64,000 bases of DNA from Amorphoplanes friuliensis DSM 7358 (GCF_000494755.1 NC_022657.1:2828001-2892000), one strand, 5' to 3'. Shown: positions 50,826 to 59,677, counted from the stretch's first letter. The notes: generated from the letters alone by a model not told the origin. Translations and numbers: made by a program.

Positions 50826-51592
50826 CCAACGACGACCTCGACCACGCCATCCGTTCGGCCGCGGGCCCGGTTCCCCACCGTGCCGGGCAGGCTCACGCCC
50901 AGGAACTGCTCGAGCGCATCGTGCGTACCGATCGGGAGCCGGACGCCGCACCACGCGCCCGGCGCCGCCTGGTGTTCGCGGGCGCGGCCGCGGCGCTCAC
51001 CGCCGCGGGTGCCGTGGTCGCCGGCCTGGTCGCCGGCGGACCGGCGTACGCGTCCTGGACTCCCGATCCGGGCCCGATCCCAGCCGCCGAGGCCCGCGAC
51101 ATCGTGTCCAAATGTCTGCCGGCGACGGAGGCGGGTGCCGCACGAGTGGTCATCGGCGAGACCCGCGGTGACTACGCCTACCTGAACGCTGTGTCGCCGG
51201 AGGGAAGCCGGACCTGCTTCCGCGACCACAACGGGAAAGTGAGCGAGACCAGCATCCTCACCGTGCTGACCGGCACCGAACAGCTGGGGACTTCCGGAGT
51301 CGAGCTCTACGCGTGGCCTCAGCTGCGCACCGACGAGGGGTACATCCGCCTCATGGCCGGACACCTCGGCTCCCGGATCACCGGCGTCGACATCACCGTG
51401 CGGGCGGACGACGGCAGTTCCTCCCGCACGGCGCGCGCCACCGTCGAAAACGGCTACTTCGCCGCCTGGTACCCCGAAGGCAAGGACGAGTCGAGCAGCA
51501 ACACCACCACGCTGACCCTTCACCTCGCCGACGGAGGCACCGTCAAAGACCTGTCCGCCAGTGAACTGTACGAACATCCCAAGCTCGACTAG
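50822..51592 (+). CDS. Single-pass membrane protein, probable anti-sigma factor
   Basis: 256 residues: a cytoplasmic part of about 48 residues (LDHAIRSAAGPVPHRAGQAHAQELLERIV), one membrane helix (RLVFAGAAAALTAAGAVVAGLVAG), and an extracytoplasmic domain of about 175 residues with two Cys (VSKCLPAT and SRTCFRDH) and no recognised family. The ATGA overlap with the sigma gene and this topology are those of ECF anti-sigma factors, but the classical zinc-binding HxxxCxxC motif is absent. Function inferred from position. Confidence 0.65.
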   Translation: MTNDDLDHAIRSAAGPVPHRAGQAHAQELLERIVRTDREPDAAPRARRRLVFAGAAAALTAAGAVVAGLVAGGPAYASWTPDPGPIPAAEARDIVSKCLPATEAGAARVVIGETRGDYAYLNAVSPEGSRTCFRDHNGKVSETSILTVLTGTEQLGTSGVELYAWPQLRTDEGYIRLMAGHLGSRITGVDITVRADDGSSSRTARATVENGYFAAWYPEGKDESSSNTTTLTLHLADGGTVKDLSASELYEHPKLD

Positions 51593-51612
51593 GTTCGGGT
51601 CCTCTCAACCGG

Positions 51613-52380
51613 TCAGTGGTGGCCGGCGAGCAGCCGGCGGGCGGCTAGCTGGATGTCCCGGCTGAAGTAGGCGACGTCGGTGTAGTTGGGCCTCGGCTCC
51701 TCGCCGATGTCCCAGTCGCAGTCCGAGCCGGAGCTGACGATGCCGATCTGCTCCCAGGTGCCGTTGGGAAGACGGTGCATGGCCGGCCCTCCGGAGTCGC
51801 CGCCGCAGTGGCTCTTCTGGTCCACCGACTTCCCGCAGATCATTGCCCGCGGGTACTCGGGGTGATCGGCCCACCAGGGGTCGTCGAAACACTGCTCGTC
51901 CGGCAGGTACGGCAGCTCGACCTTGCGCAGGAACCGCTCCTGGGGTGCTTCCCACTTCTGCCTGCCCCAGCCGACAACGGTGAACTTCTCCAACTGCCGC
52001 GGCTTGGCGGCGAGCCGTAGGGTCGGCAGCTTGAGGGGCTTCTCCAGCTTGATCACCGCCCAGTCCGGTCCGTCCCACCACGCCGTCCCGCCGATGATCG
52101 CGGTGGACCGGGTGACGGTCCGTCGCGGGTCCTCGAGGTCGACGCTTCCGGAGACGACGGTGAAGCTGTCGCCCGGCTGCTCATCCACGCAATGCTGGGC
52201 GGTGAGCACCAGTTGCGGGTGAATGAGGCTGCCGCCACAGCCGGCCGGTTCGACCCGGACGGCCCACGGGAACTCACCGGGAGCGGCCGTCTCACCACCG
52301 CTGATGGCGGCTGCCGGAGCGGCCATACCCAGCACAGCAGCGATCGCCACCCCGGCGGTTAGAAGTCGTTTGAAGCGCAT
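51613..52380 (-). CDS. Secreted trypsin-fold serine protease (family S1)
   Basis: 255 residues from the ATG at 52380 (AAAGGA upstream). Signal peptide MRFKRLLTAGVAIAAVLGMAAPAAA, then ISGGETAAPGEFPW directly, so activation needs at most a very short pro-region. Catalytic residues: His in LTAQHCV, Asp in DWAVIKL, Ser in HCGGDSGGPA. The primary-specificity position six residues before the Ser is Ser rather than Asp, which by family rules favours chymotrypsin-like rather than trypsin-like cleavage. Convergent with the ECF operon. Confidence 0.88.
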   Translation of the reverse strand: MRFKRLLTAGVAIAAVLGMAAPAAAISGGETAAPGEFPWAVRVEPAGCGGSLIHPQLVLTAQHCVDEQPGDSFTVVSGSVDLEDPRRTVTRSTAIIGGTAWWDGPDWAVIKLEKPLKLPTLRLAAKPRQLEKFTVVGWGRQKWEAPQERFLRKVELPYLPDEQCFDDPWWADHPEYPRAMICGKSVDQKSHCGGDSGGPAMHRLPNGTWEQIGIVSSGSDCDWDIGEEPRPNYTDVAYFSRDIQLAARRLLAGHH

Positions 52381-52443
52381 CAGCATCCTTTGTAGAGGCT
52401 CGGGTGTACCTAGCCTTGACGGCACTGGTGCGCGCTTTGTGGC

Positions 52444-53355
52444 CTACCGGGTCGATTTTTCGTCAACGCTGGCTTTCGCCACGGCGTCGACTGTGGTCTG
52501 GTGTGCCTGGCCGAGGGTGGCGGTCGACTCGTCGACGAGGGCGGTAAGGCGCTCGACCTCGGCGTCGGTCAGCTGGGCGGCGACCTCGTTCGCTGCGATG
52601 TTGGCGCGGAGGTGGTCGGGGTTGGAGGTGCCGGGGATGACGACCATGGCGGGGGACCGGCGCAACAACCACGCCAGTGCCACCTGTGCCGGCGTCGCCT
52701 CGAGACGCTGTGCGGGGGCGGTCAGGGCTTCGAGGCTGGTGAGCCGTCCCGAGGCGAGGGGGAAGTAGGGGACGAACATGATGCCCTGCGTCTCGCAGTC
52801 GGTGAGGACCTGGACGCCGCTGCGGTCGAGGAGGTTGAAGCGGTTCTGCACGGCGGCGATCGGTGTCATCTTCTGCGCGCGGGCCAGCATTTCCGGAGAT
52901 GCGCCGGACAGCCCGATGCGCCGGATGAGCCCCTGATCCCGCAATTCGACGAGCACACCGAGCGCGTCCTCCATCGGCACGTCACCGCCGGTGCCCGGGG
53001 TGTCGCCGGCGAGTCGCAGGTAGGTCAGCTCGCTCACGTCCGTACCCAGGTCCTCGAGGGCCTCGTGCACCTGCTGCCGGACGGTGTCGGGGTGGTCGGT
53101 GATGAGCCACGAGCGGTCGTCGCCGCGTCCGGCGCCCACCTTGTTGCCGACGATCACGCCTTCGGGGAAGGGGTGCAGTGCTTGCCCGATCAGCTGGTTG
53201 ACGGTGCGAGGCCCGTACGCGTTTGCGGTGTCGAAGAACGTCACGCCCAGCTCGACGGCGAGGCGCAGCACCCGCCGTGCGGCCTCGGGGTCGTCCGGGT
53301 GTCCCCACACGCCCGGCCCTGCCAGTTGCATGGCTCCGTAGCCGATTCGATTCAT
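52444..53355 (-). CDS. Aldo/keto reductase
   Basis: 303 residues. GYGAMQLAGPGVWGHPDDPEAARRVLRLAVELGVTFFDTANAYGPRTVNQLIG contains the catalytic Asp and Tyr; VIVGNKVG gives the Lys, IRRIGLSGASPEML and VVIPGTSNPDHLRANI the nicotinamide and NADPH-binding loops. A (beta/alpha)8 NADPH-dependent carbonyl reductase; substrate unknown. The divergent TetR gene at 53443 and a perfect palindrome in between indicate inducible expression. Confidence 0.9.
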   Translation of the reverse strand: MNRIGYGAMQLAGPGVWGHPDDPEAARRVLRLAVELGVTFFDTANAYGPRTVNQLIGQALHPFPEGVIVGNKVGAGRGDDRSWLITDHPDTVRQQVHEALEDLGTDVSELTYLRLAGDTPGTGGDVPMEDALGVLVELRDQGLIRRIGLSGASPEMLARAQKMTPIAAVQNRFNLLDRSGVQVLTDCETQGIMFVPYFPLASGRLTSLEALTAPAQRLEATPAQVALAWLLRRSPAMVVIPGTSNPDHLRANIAANEVAAQLTDAEVERLTALVDESTATLGQAHQTTVDAVAKASVDEKSTR

Positions 53356-53369
53356 GTGTCCTGGCTCCT

Positions 53370-53384
53370 CGTATCAGTGATACG
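53370..53384. promoter_or_regulatory. TetR operator between AKR and TetR genes
   Basis: CGTATCA-G-TGATACG is a perfect 7-1-7 inverted repeat. Further half-sites, CGTATCG near 53393 and AGTGATACA near 53412, suggest a second weaker site closer to the TetR start. Confidence 0.7.
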
Positions 53385-53442
53385 GCTCTGAGCGTATCGC
53401 TGTCCGTTCCAGTGATACACCGAATGCCGTAGCATCGCAACA

Positions 53443-54141
53443 GTGGACGATGAGAGCAGCAGGCGGCAGCAGATCCTCGAGGTGGCGGCCGAAATCCTGG
53501 AGCGCGACGGCATCCAGGCGGTGTCCACCCGCACGGTTGCCGCGGCGGCCGGCATCCGGGCCGCCTCGCTCTACCAGCTGTTCGGGGACAAGGACGGGCT
53601 GCTCGACGCGTTGGCCATCCAGGCCTTCGAGCGGTATCTGGCCGGCAAGGACAGCCTGGAACGCAGCGCCGACCCGCTCGACGACCTGCGCCGGGGCTGG
53701 GACATGCACGTCGAGTTCGGTCTGCGTCATCCCGCGCTGTACGTGCTGATGTTCGGCACCGACCGCCCCGGCCGGCAGCCCCCGGCCGCGGCTGAGGCAC
53801 ATGACCGGCTGCTGTCGTTCCTGGTCCGGGTGGCCGACGCCGGCCGTCTGACGACTCCACCGGCCGTGGCGGCTCAGCTGGTTCAGGCGGCCGCCACCGG
53901 CATCACGTTGTCGTTGATCGCCTCTCCCGCCGGGCAGCGCGATCCGCAAGTGGCCACGAAGATGCGGGAGCTGATGGTCGCTTCGCTGACGACGGACTCA
54001 CCGCCGCCCTCGGATCCGGGCCTGGCCACCCGTGCTCTGGCCCTCGACGCCGCCCTGAGCGGTGCCGATGACAAGGCTCTTCCGCTACGCGCCAGCGAGG
54101 TCGCTCTGCTGAGGGACTGGCTGAACGACCTGGCCGACTGA
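53443..54141 (+). CDS. TetR family regulator
   Basis: 232 residues from a GTG. RRQQILEVAAEILERDGIQAVSTRTVAAAAGIRAASLYQLFGDKDGLLDAL is the DNA-binding domain; the C-terminal part is helical with no ligand signature. It is divergent from the aldo/keto reductase gene across the operator at 53370-53384 and is followed by a strong hairpin terminator, so it forms a self-contained module with that gene. Confidence 0.87.
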   Translation: MDDESSRRQQILEVAAEILERDGIQAVSTRTVAAAAGIRAASLYQLFGDKDGLLDALAIQAFERYLAGKDSLERSADPLDDLRRGWDMHVEFGLRHPALYVLMFGTDRPGRQPPAAAEAHDRLLSFLVRVADAGRLTTPPAVAAQLVQAAATGITLSLIASPAGQRDPQVATKMRELMVASLTTDSPPPSDPGLATRALALDAALSGADDKALPLRASEVALLRDWLNDLAD

Positions 54142-54147
54142 GCAGGG

Positions 54148-54180
54148 GAGGGAGCTCCGGTGCAGGACCGGAGCTCCCTC
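54148..54180. terminator. Strong bidirectional hairpin terminator
   Basis: Arms 54148-54161 and 54167-54180 pair perfectly over 14 bases around the loop GCAGG. It sits in the 41-base gap between the convergent TetR and DUF4173-like genes and is the best terminator hairpin in the window. Confidence 0.85.
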
Positions 54181-54182
54181 GC

Positions 54183-56369
54183 TCATCGGCGTTTTTTGGG
54201 CAGGTCGAACTGGTCGGCGGCGCGGCAGTCCTTCTGGCTGCCGATCGCGGCGGGGCCGAGGTCGGCGAGTGCTTCGCGGGCCCGTTGGCGGCCGAGGTTC
54301 CAGGCGTACCAGGGGTCGGGTTCCTTGAGGTCCTCGGCGATCCAGCTGAGCGTGCACCGGCGTACCGGATCGGGCAGCTCGGTCAGGGCCGGGGTCGCGT
54401 CAGCGGACAGCGCACGCAGGTACCAGGCGTCGATCTTGCCGGAGCCTTCGTAGCGGGCCGCGTTGCGGCTGGCCACGTAGCCCTCGGGGTCGAGGGCGGC
54501 GAGACCGAGCAGCATCAGCACGGCGAGACCGACGGTGGCGCCGGGGATCCAGCGCCCCTGCCACTTGATGCCGGCGACCGCGATGAGCACGAAGATGACG
54601 CCGAGCAGCATCTCGGAGGCCATCACGAAGATCCGCTCACCGGTGAAGCTGTAGACGCGCTGGTACTCCCACATCCGTGACAGCGCGGACGCCACGATGA
54701 TGACGCTCAGAGCACAGAGCAGACCCAGCAGTACGCGCAGCAGCAGCCGTTCCGCCTTGGTGTCCCGTTTTGCCCAGCGGGCCAGGCTCGCGATCAACGC
54801 GAGGGACAGCAGCGTGACCGCGACCAGCTGCCAGAAGCCGCTGCGGGCGTACTGCGAGTAGCTGAGGCCGGCCGTCTCCAGCACGTGCCGGCTTCCGCCG
54901 AACAGAACGGTGAACTGCACCGCTACGAAGCCGCAGAAGAGCAGCACGAGCGCGGCGCCGGCGGGCGCCCACTCGATCAGGCCGAATCTGCCCTTGCCCT
55001 CGGTGTCCAGGCTGGACGTCGCCGGCGGGGCGGTCAGCGTGTAGACGCCGGAGACGGCAAGCAGGGCACCGGCCACGGCCAGGAAGATCCACTTGAAGAT
55101 CGAGCTGATGCTGAGGTCGGGGATGGCGTCGTCGAGCAGCTGGGAGAACGCGACGTCGGCGGACGACAGCAGCGCACCGAAGACGAGCAGCACCACAGCG
55201 GTGAGGGCGACCGAGAAGAAGATCCGCCCGGCGATACCCGGATTGCGGCCCGCCTTCAGGTGCCTGCGGACCCACGGGATGCCCTTGAACGCGGCGTACG
55301 GGGCCGCGACCAGGCTGAACAGGATCGACCTGATCTGGCGGCCGCCGACGATCGCCAGCGCGGTGCAGCCGATCGCGCCCAGCACGCTGAAGGTCACCAG
55401 CCACCACGCGTTGCGGAACGCCGGGATCAGCAGCAGAGCCAGCGCGGCCACGGCCCAGCCGGAGCGCAGCAGCCGTTCGCGGCGCGGCAGATCGGCGGAC
55501 TTCCGGACGGCGAACCCGACTCCCAGCGTCAGCGCCAGCCAGCCGAGGAACCAGCCGATGCCCACCCGGTTGAGCGGCAGGAAGATCAGGAAACCGAGGG
55601 CGCCGGCGAGCACACCGGCCGGGACGGCCCAGCCCTGGGCGTCCTTGGGCCCGGGCCAGTGCTTCTCGCGGAAGGTCCGCCATGCGCTCGGCGGCCGGTC
55701 GTACGGGCCCATCGGGCGTGGCGGGAACGGGGGCGACTGCATCGGCGGGCGCTGAGGAGCCGGGGGCTGGGCCTTGGCTGGCGGGAGGTCCGGGGGAGGT
55801 GGGACCACGCGCTTGGCCGCTGCCGGCGTGGCCGCTGCCGGCGTGGCCGCTGCCGGCGTGGCCGCTGCCGGCGTGGCCGCGGCCGGCGTGGCCGCGACCG
55901 GGCTGGTGGCGGTCGGGCTGGTGGTAGCCGGGCTGGTGGCGGTCGGGCTGGTGGTAGCCGGGGTGGTGGCGGCCGGGGTGGTGACCGCGGCCGGCGTCGG
56001 GGCGGCAGGCGCGGTGACCGCCGGGGTGGTGACTTCGGCCGGCGTCGGGGCGGCGGGCGCGGTGACCGTCGGGGTGGTGGCGGCCGGCTTCGGCGAGGGT
56101 TTGACGGGTCGGTCGGCCGGCTCGGCGACGGCCGGGGCAGCCGGCGCTTCCACGGGAACCATCGGCACGAACAGGGCGTATCCCCGCGTACCGGGTGAAA
56201 TCTGGACCGGGATGGCCCAGGCCGGCTGGCCTTCGGGTCCCGGCCACACCAGCGACGGGATCGCGTCGGTGGGTGGCATCACCAGCAGCTGGGGGGCCGG
56301 CGGCGGGTCCGCGGGGACGGCCTTTGCCGTCTCCGGGGGATCAGGCTGTTTCGGGGGCAGATCAGCCAT
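54183..56369 (-). CDS. DUF4173/DUF4153-like polytopic membrane protein with Pro/Ala/Thr-rich N-terminus
   Basis: 728 residues from the ATG at 56369 (AGGAGGG upstream). The first 255 residues are hydrophilic and low-complexity, including residues of about 93-185 encoded by tandem repeats; they should lie on one side of the membrane as a flexible tail. About twelve membrane helices follow. The segment GLSYSQYARSGFWQLVAVTLLSLALIASLARWAKRD matches the DUF4173/4153 signature (SYxEYARxGFxxLxxV), and the last 100 residues are a cytoplasmic or extracellular tail with Cys in RRCTLSW and QKDCRAA. Function unknown. Confidence 0.8.
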   Translation of the reverse strand: MADLPPKQPDPPETAKAVPADPPPAPQLLVMPPTDAIPSLVWPGPEGQPAWAIPVQISPGTRGYALFVPMVPVEAPAAPAVAEPADRPVKPSPKPAATTPTVTAPAAPTPAEVTTPAVTAPAAPTPAAVTTPAATTPATTSPTATSPATTSPTATSPVAATPAAATPAAATPAAATPAAATPAAAKRVVPPPPDLPPAKAQPPAPQRPPMQSPPFPPRPMGPYDRPPSAWRTFREKHWPGPKDAQGWAVPAGVLAGALGFLIFLPLNRVGIGWFLGWLALTLGVGFAVRKSADLPRRERLLRSGWAVAALALLLIPAFRNAWWLVTFSVLGAIGCTALAIVGGRQIRSILFSLVAAPYAAFKGIPWVRRHLKAGRNPGIAGRIFFSVALTAVVLLVFGALLSSADVAFSQLLDDAIPDLSISSIFKWIFLAVAGALLAVSGVYTLTAPPATSSLDTEGKGRFGLIEWAPAGAALVLLFCGFVAVQFTVLFGGSRHVLETAGLSYSQYARSGFWQLVAVTLLSLALIASLARWAKRDTKAERLLLRVLLGLLCALSVIIVASALSRMWEYQRVYSFTGERIFVMASEMLLGVIFVLIAVAGIKWQGRWIPGATVGLAVLMLLGLAALDPEGYVASRNAARYEGSGKIDAWYLRALSADATPALTELPDPVRRCTLSWIAEDLKEPDPWYAWNLGRQRAREALADLGPAAIGSQKDCRAADQFDLPKKRR
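55815..56076. repeat. Three classes of in-frame tandem repeats
   Basis: A 15-base unit (GGCCGCTGCCGGCGT) is present four times perfectly and once with a change at 55815-55889. A 30-base unit occurs twice at 55905-55964 with a partial third copy. A 48-base unit occurs twice at 55981-56076. On the - strand they encode AATPA-, TTSPTATSPA- and VTAPAAPTPA-type peptides. All units are multiples of three, so copy-number changes keep the frame. Confidence 0.85.
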
Positions 56370-56512
56370 TGCACCCTCCTGGGTCGGTCGGTTCGGCCCA
56401 CGGTGAGCCGATTTGCGCGGCAGCCGGCACGTTGGAACGGGTCCGTATCGCCGCGACGACCGGAGAGTAGCGTGCGGGAACAAGAGCCGCCTATACCGGC
56501 GCTGACATCTCT

Positions 56513-57493
56513 GTGATCAACGCCGAGGTTCGACTCTCGTTGCTGGACCGGTCGCGCACCCGCAGCGGCGAGACCGACGGCGCGGCGCTGCGGGGCACCG
56601 TCGCCCGCGCTACGCGTGCCGAGCCGCTCGGCTATCACCGGTTCTGGGTCGCCGAGCACCACGGTGTCCCCGGGATCGCGGGCGCTGCTCCGGCTGTGCT
56701 GCTGGCCGCCGTCGCCGGCGCGACACGAGAGATCCGGCTCGGCTCGGCCGGTGTCATGCTGCCGCACCACCAGCCGCTGGTCGTTGCCGAGCAGTTCGCC
56801 ACGGTGTCCGCCTTCGCGCCGGGCCGGGTCGACCTGGGCCTGGGCCGCTCCCCGGGCTTCACCCCGCCGGTGCGCCGGGCGCTGCGGCAGTCCGACAGCG
56901 ACTTCGCCGCCGACCTCGCCGAGCTGAGGGACTTCCTCACCGGTACGGCGGAGATCACCCTGCACCCGCAGCCGGAGGACCCGATCCCGCTGTACGTGCT
57001 GGCCACCGGAACCGGCCTGCAGATCGCGGCACGACTGGGCCTGCCGGTGATCGTGGGTGGCCCGCTGCTGCGCCCGGACGGTGCCGAGGCGCTGGCCGAC
57101 TACCGGCGGACGTTCGAACCCTCCGCGCAGCAACCCGAGCCGTGGGTCGCGGTCAGTACGGACGTGCTGATCGCCGACACCGACGCGGAAGCCGCCGACC
57201 TGCTGCTGCCCGAGGCGTGGGCGATGGCCCGCAGCCGCACGACCGGGGCGTTCCCGCCGCTCGAGCCGGTGGCTGCTGTTCGAGCCGCCGCCCGCACTCC
57301 GCGCCAGCAGCAGTACGTCGACCAGGTGATGGCCGCGGCGATCACCGGTACACCCGGTCGGGTGCAAAGCCGTCTGGCCGACCTGCTCGACCGCACCGGA
57401 GCCGCCGAACTGGTCACCTCCGGCAGCACCTTCGATCGCGACGCCCTGCACGCCTCGGACGCCGCGCTCGCCGCATTATTGTTGCGCCGATGA
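56513..57493 (+). CDS. LLM-class flavin-dependent oxidoreductase (MsnO8-like)
   Basis: 326 residues from a GTG. A luciferase-like barrel: LSLLDRSRTRSG at the start, LGYHRFWVAEHHGVPGIAGAAPAVLLAAVAGATREIRLGSAGVMLPHHQPLVVAEQFATVSAFAPGRVDLGLGRSPGF, and ALEGTPGRVQ-type ending (ITGTPGRVQSRLADLLDRTGAAELV). These enzymes use reduced FMN and O2, or F420 in some actinomycetes. The TM2 gene's ATG overlaps the stop (ATGA), so they are co-transcribed. No ribosome binding site is evident. Confidence 0.85.
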   Translation: MINAEVRLSLLDRSRTRSGETDGAALRGTVARATRAEPLGYHRFWVAEHHGVPGIAGAAPAVLLAAVAGATREIRLGSAGVMLPHHQPLVVAEQFATVSAFAPGRVDLGLGRSPGFTPPVRRALRQSDSDFAADLAELRDFLTGTAEITLHPQPEDPIPLYVLATGTGLQIAARLGLPVIVGGPLLRPDGAEALADYRRTFEPSAQQPEPWVAVSTDVLIADTDAEAADLLLPEAWAMARSRTTGAFPPLEPVAAVRAAARTPRQQQYVDQVMAAAITGTPGRVQSRLADLLDRTGAAELVTSGSTFDRDALHASDAALAALLLRR

Positions 57494-57810
57494 ACCCGAG
57501 CCCGGTCACCCTCCCCGGATGGAAGCGGTACAGCGTCCTGATGGCCGAGGCGGAGTACGAGTCGGTCAAGAAGGACACGAAGGTGGCCTACGCGTTGTGG
57601 TGCGTGGTCGGCATCTTCGGAGGGCACCGCTTCTACCTGGGTGACACCGCCCGGTCCATCACGATGCTGTTCACCCTGGGTGGGCTCGGTCTGTGGACGC
57701 TGGCCGACGTGTTCTTCGTGGGACGCCGGGTGCGCGCGGTCAACAGATCACGCCGGTCGGCGATCATGGCCCGGCACGGCATCATCGAGGACCTGTCCAG
57801 CGAAACATAG
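57490..57810 (+). CDS. TM2 domain-containing small membrane protein
   Basis: 106 residues. The TM2 domain is clear: VAYALWCVVGIFGGHRFYLGDTARSITMLFTLGGLGLWTLADVFFV, two membrane helices joined by a short turn with the conserved GGHRFYLG. An N-terminal hydrophilic part of about 30 residues and a basic tail (RRVRAVNRSRRSAIM) flank it. Function of TM2 proteins in actinomycetes is unknown. It is coupled to the LLM gene by ATGA. Confidence 0.85.
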   Translation: MNPSPVTLPGWKRYSVLMAEAEYESVKKDTKVAYALWCVVGIFGGHRFYLGDTARSITMLFTLGGLGLWTLADVFFVGRRVRAVNRSRRSAIMARHGIIEDLSSET

Positions 57811-57849
57811 ACGAAAATCTATTATGGGGTGCGGGGCCGTGTTAGTTTC

Positions 57850-59670
57850 ATGCGCGCTTGCCGGGGTCTCTGCGTGCGGGGGTACGCGTTGTCCGAAGTC
57901 ACCATTGATCAAGAAGCCGATTCAGCCGTCGACGAATCTCGACCTGTCGACAAAAAGCGCCGGTTCTTTCGCCATGAATGGACCATCGCCACGGTGGGCT
58001 CGGTTCTGCTCGCGATCATCATGGTGTGGCTGCTCCCCCCGTACGCGAACCGGCTCATCAGCGGCGTTGTCAAACCCGCGACCATCGCCGACCCGACGGG
58101 CACCATCAGCGGCGACAGCGGCGACCCGACCGCGCAGGCCTGGATCGTCGGCTGGAACGGGCACGCCCTGCGGCACGGCCTGCGCGGGCTGTGGGACACC
58201 AACGCCTTCTATCCCGACAGATACGGGCTCGCCCTCACCGACAGCCTTTTCGGGTACGCCCCGGCGGGCCTGATCGGCGACGGTGTCACCGCCGCTGTTC
58301 TGCGCTACAACGTGCTGTTCGTGCTGACGTTCGCGCTGGCGTTCCTCGGTGGGTACATGCTTCTGCGCCAGCTCGGCGCTCACCCGGCCGCGGCGGCGCT
58401 GGCCGGTGCCGCCCTGGCCTACGCACCCTGGCGCTACGGCCATGTCGGGCACCTGAACATCATGTCGACCGGCGGCATCACGCTGGCTCTGGCGATGCTG
58501 GCCCGCGGCCACGGCTGGTCGCTGTCGCGCGGTTACCGCAGTGAACGGGTCCGGCCCGGCTGGGCAATCGCCGGTTGGGTCGTCGCGGCGTGGCAGGTCA
58601 GCCTCGGGTTCGGTGTCGGGCTGGCCTTCGTTTATCTGCTCGCCTTCGCGTTCCTCTGCGCGGTGGTCGGCTGGCTGGTCACCGGACGCCCGCGCCTCAG
58701 CCGCCGGTTGGTGCTCGGTGACCTCCTCGGCGGGCTCTTCCTCGTCGCCGTGACCGGCTATTTTGCGTACGCCTACCAGCAGGTCCGCGAGATCTACCCG
58801 TTGGTCAACCGTTCCTGGGACTACGTCGCCGTGTTCTCGCCGACGCCGCGCAGCCTGCTCGTCGCCCCGCAGTTCTCGCTGCCCTGGGGCTCGGTGCACA
58901 CCGACGCCCGGGCGCTGCTCGGCGAGGCCGCCAACGAAAAGGCGCTGCTGTGCGGGTACGCGCTCTATCTCCTCGCTTTCACCGGACTTTTTGTCTCGGT
59001 CTGGTCGCTGCGGCAACGCCTGTTCCTGCTCGCCGGCACGGTCGTCGGAGTGCTGTTCACGCTGGGTACGAACGGGCCGCTTTACCAACTTCTGCATTCG
59101 TACGTCCCGGGCTTCGACGGCAGCCGTACGCCGGGCCGTCTGATCCTCTGGCCGACCATTTTCCTGGCCGTTCTGGCGGCGGGTCTGGTCACCGAACTGG
59201 CCCGGCTGGCACGCGAAGCCACGCTGCCGCAATGGTCGGCGATCGCCGTCCGGGTGGTGACCATTCCGCCGCTGCTGCTGGTGCTGGCCGAGGGCACGCC
59301 CAACATCGATCACCCGGACGTCCCGCCCCCGCCCGCAGCGATGGCGATGGCGCAGGCGCCGATCATGGTGCTGCCCTCGGACGAGGGCATCGACAACAAC
59401 GTGCTGCTGTGGTCGACCGCCGGCTTCCCCGCGCTGGTCAACGGGGCCGCCAGCTACACACCCCCGAACCACCAGGCGATCCGTGACATCATGCACACGT
59501 TCCCCAGCCAGCCCAGCGTGGATCGCCTGCGCCGGCTGGGCGTCCGGAGCGTGGTGGTGCTCGGCGACCGCCTTTCCGGCTCGCCGTACCAGGCCGTTCT
59601 CCAAACCCCGCCGCCAGCCGGCGTGACCCGCGTCTACGTCGGCTCGGACGTCCTCTTCACCATCAGCTGA
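57850..59670 (+). CDS. Large polytopic membrane protein, GT-C glycosyltransferase-like
   Basis: 606 residues from the ATG at 57850. TTG 57889, eight bases after GGGGG, would give a more natural N-terminus (LSEVTIDQEAD) and may be the true start. A TATTAT -10-like hexamer lies at 57820-57825. About eleven membrane helices; the first extracytoplasmic loop (SGDSGDPTAQAWIVGWNGHALRHGLRGLWDTNAFYPDRYGLALTDSLFG) has acidic residues as in GT-C lipid-sugar transferases, and the C-terminal soluble part (FPSQPSVDRLRRLGVRSVVVLGD) resembles YfhO-like proteins. Activity not established. Confidence 0.75.
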   Translation: MRACRGLCVRGYALSEVTIDQEADSAVDESRPVDKKRRFFRHEWTIATVGSVLLAIIMVWLLPPYANRLISGVVKPATIADPTGTISGDSGDPTAQAWIVGWNGHALRHGLRGLWDTNAFYPDRYGLALTDSLFGYAPAGLIGDGVTAAVLRYNVLFVLTFALAFLGGYMLLRQLGAHPAAAALAGAALAYAPWRYGHVGHLNIMSTGGITLALAMLARGHGWSLSRGYRSERVRPGWAIAGWVVAAWQVSLGFGVGLAFVYLLAFAFLCAVVGWLVTGRPRLSRRLVLGDLLGGLFLVAVTGYFAYAYQQVREIYPLVNRSWDYVAVFSPTPRSLLVAPQFSLPWGSVHTDARALLGEAANEKALLCGYALYLLAFTGLFVSVWSLRQRLFLLAGTVVGVLFTLGTNGPLYQLLHSYVPGFDGSRTPGRLILWPTIFLAVLAAGLVTELARLAREATLPQWSAIAVRVVTIPPLLLVLAEGTPNIDHPDVPPPPAAMAMAQAPIMVLPSDEGIDNNVLLWSTAGFPALVNGAASYTPPNHQAIRDIMHTFPSQPSVDRLRRLGVRSVVVLGDRLSGSPYQAVLQTPPPAGVTRVYVGSDVLFTIS

Positions 59671-59677
59671 TTCGCCG

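Noticed and set aside
55815..55964. Regular repeats considered as a CRISPR array
   Set aside because: Units are contiguous without spacers, in frame and coding; no cas genes are present.
54885..56198. + strand open frame rich in Arg/Gly repeats opposite the DUF4173-like gene
   Set aside because: The repeats are the complement of the Pro/Ala/Thr-coding tandem repeats; the - strand has the start signal, membrane helices and family motif.
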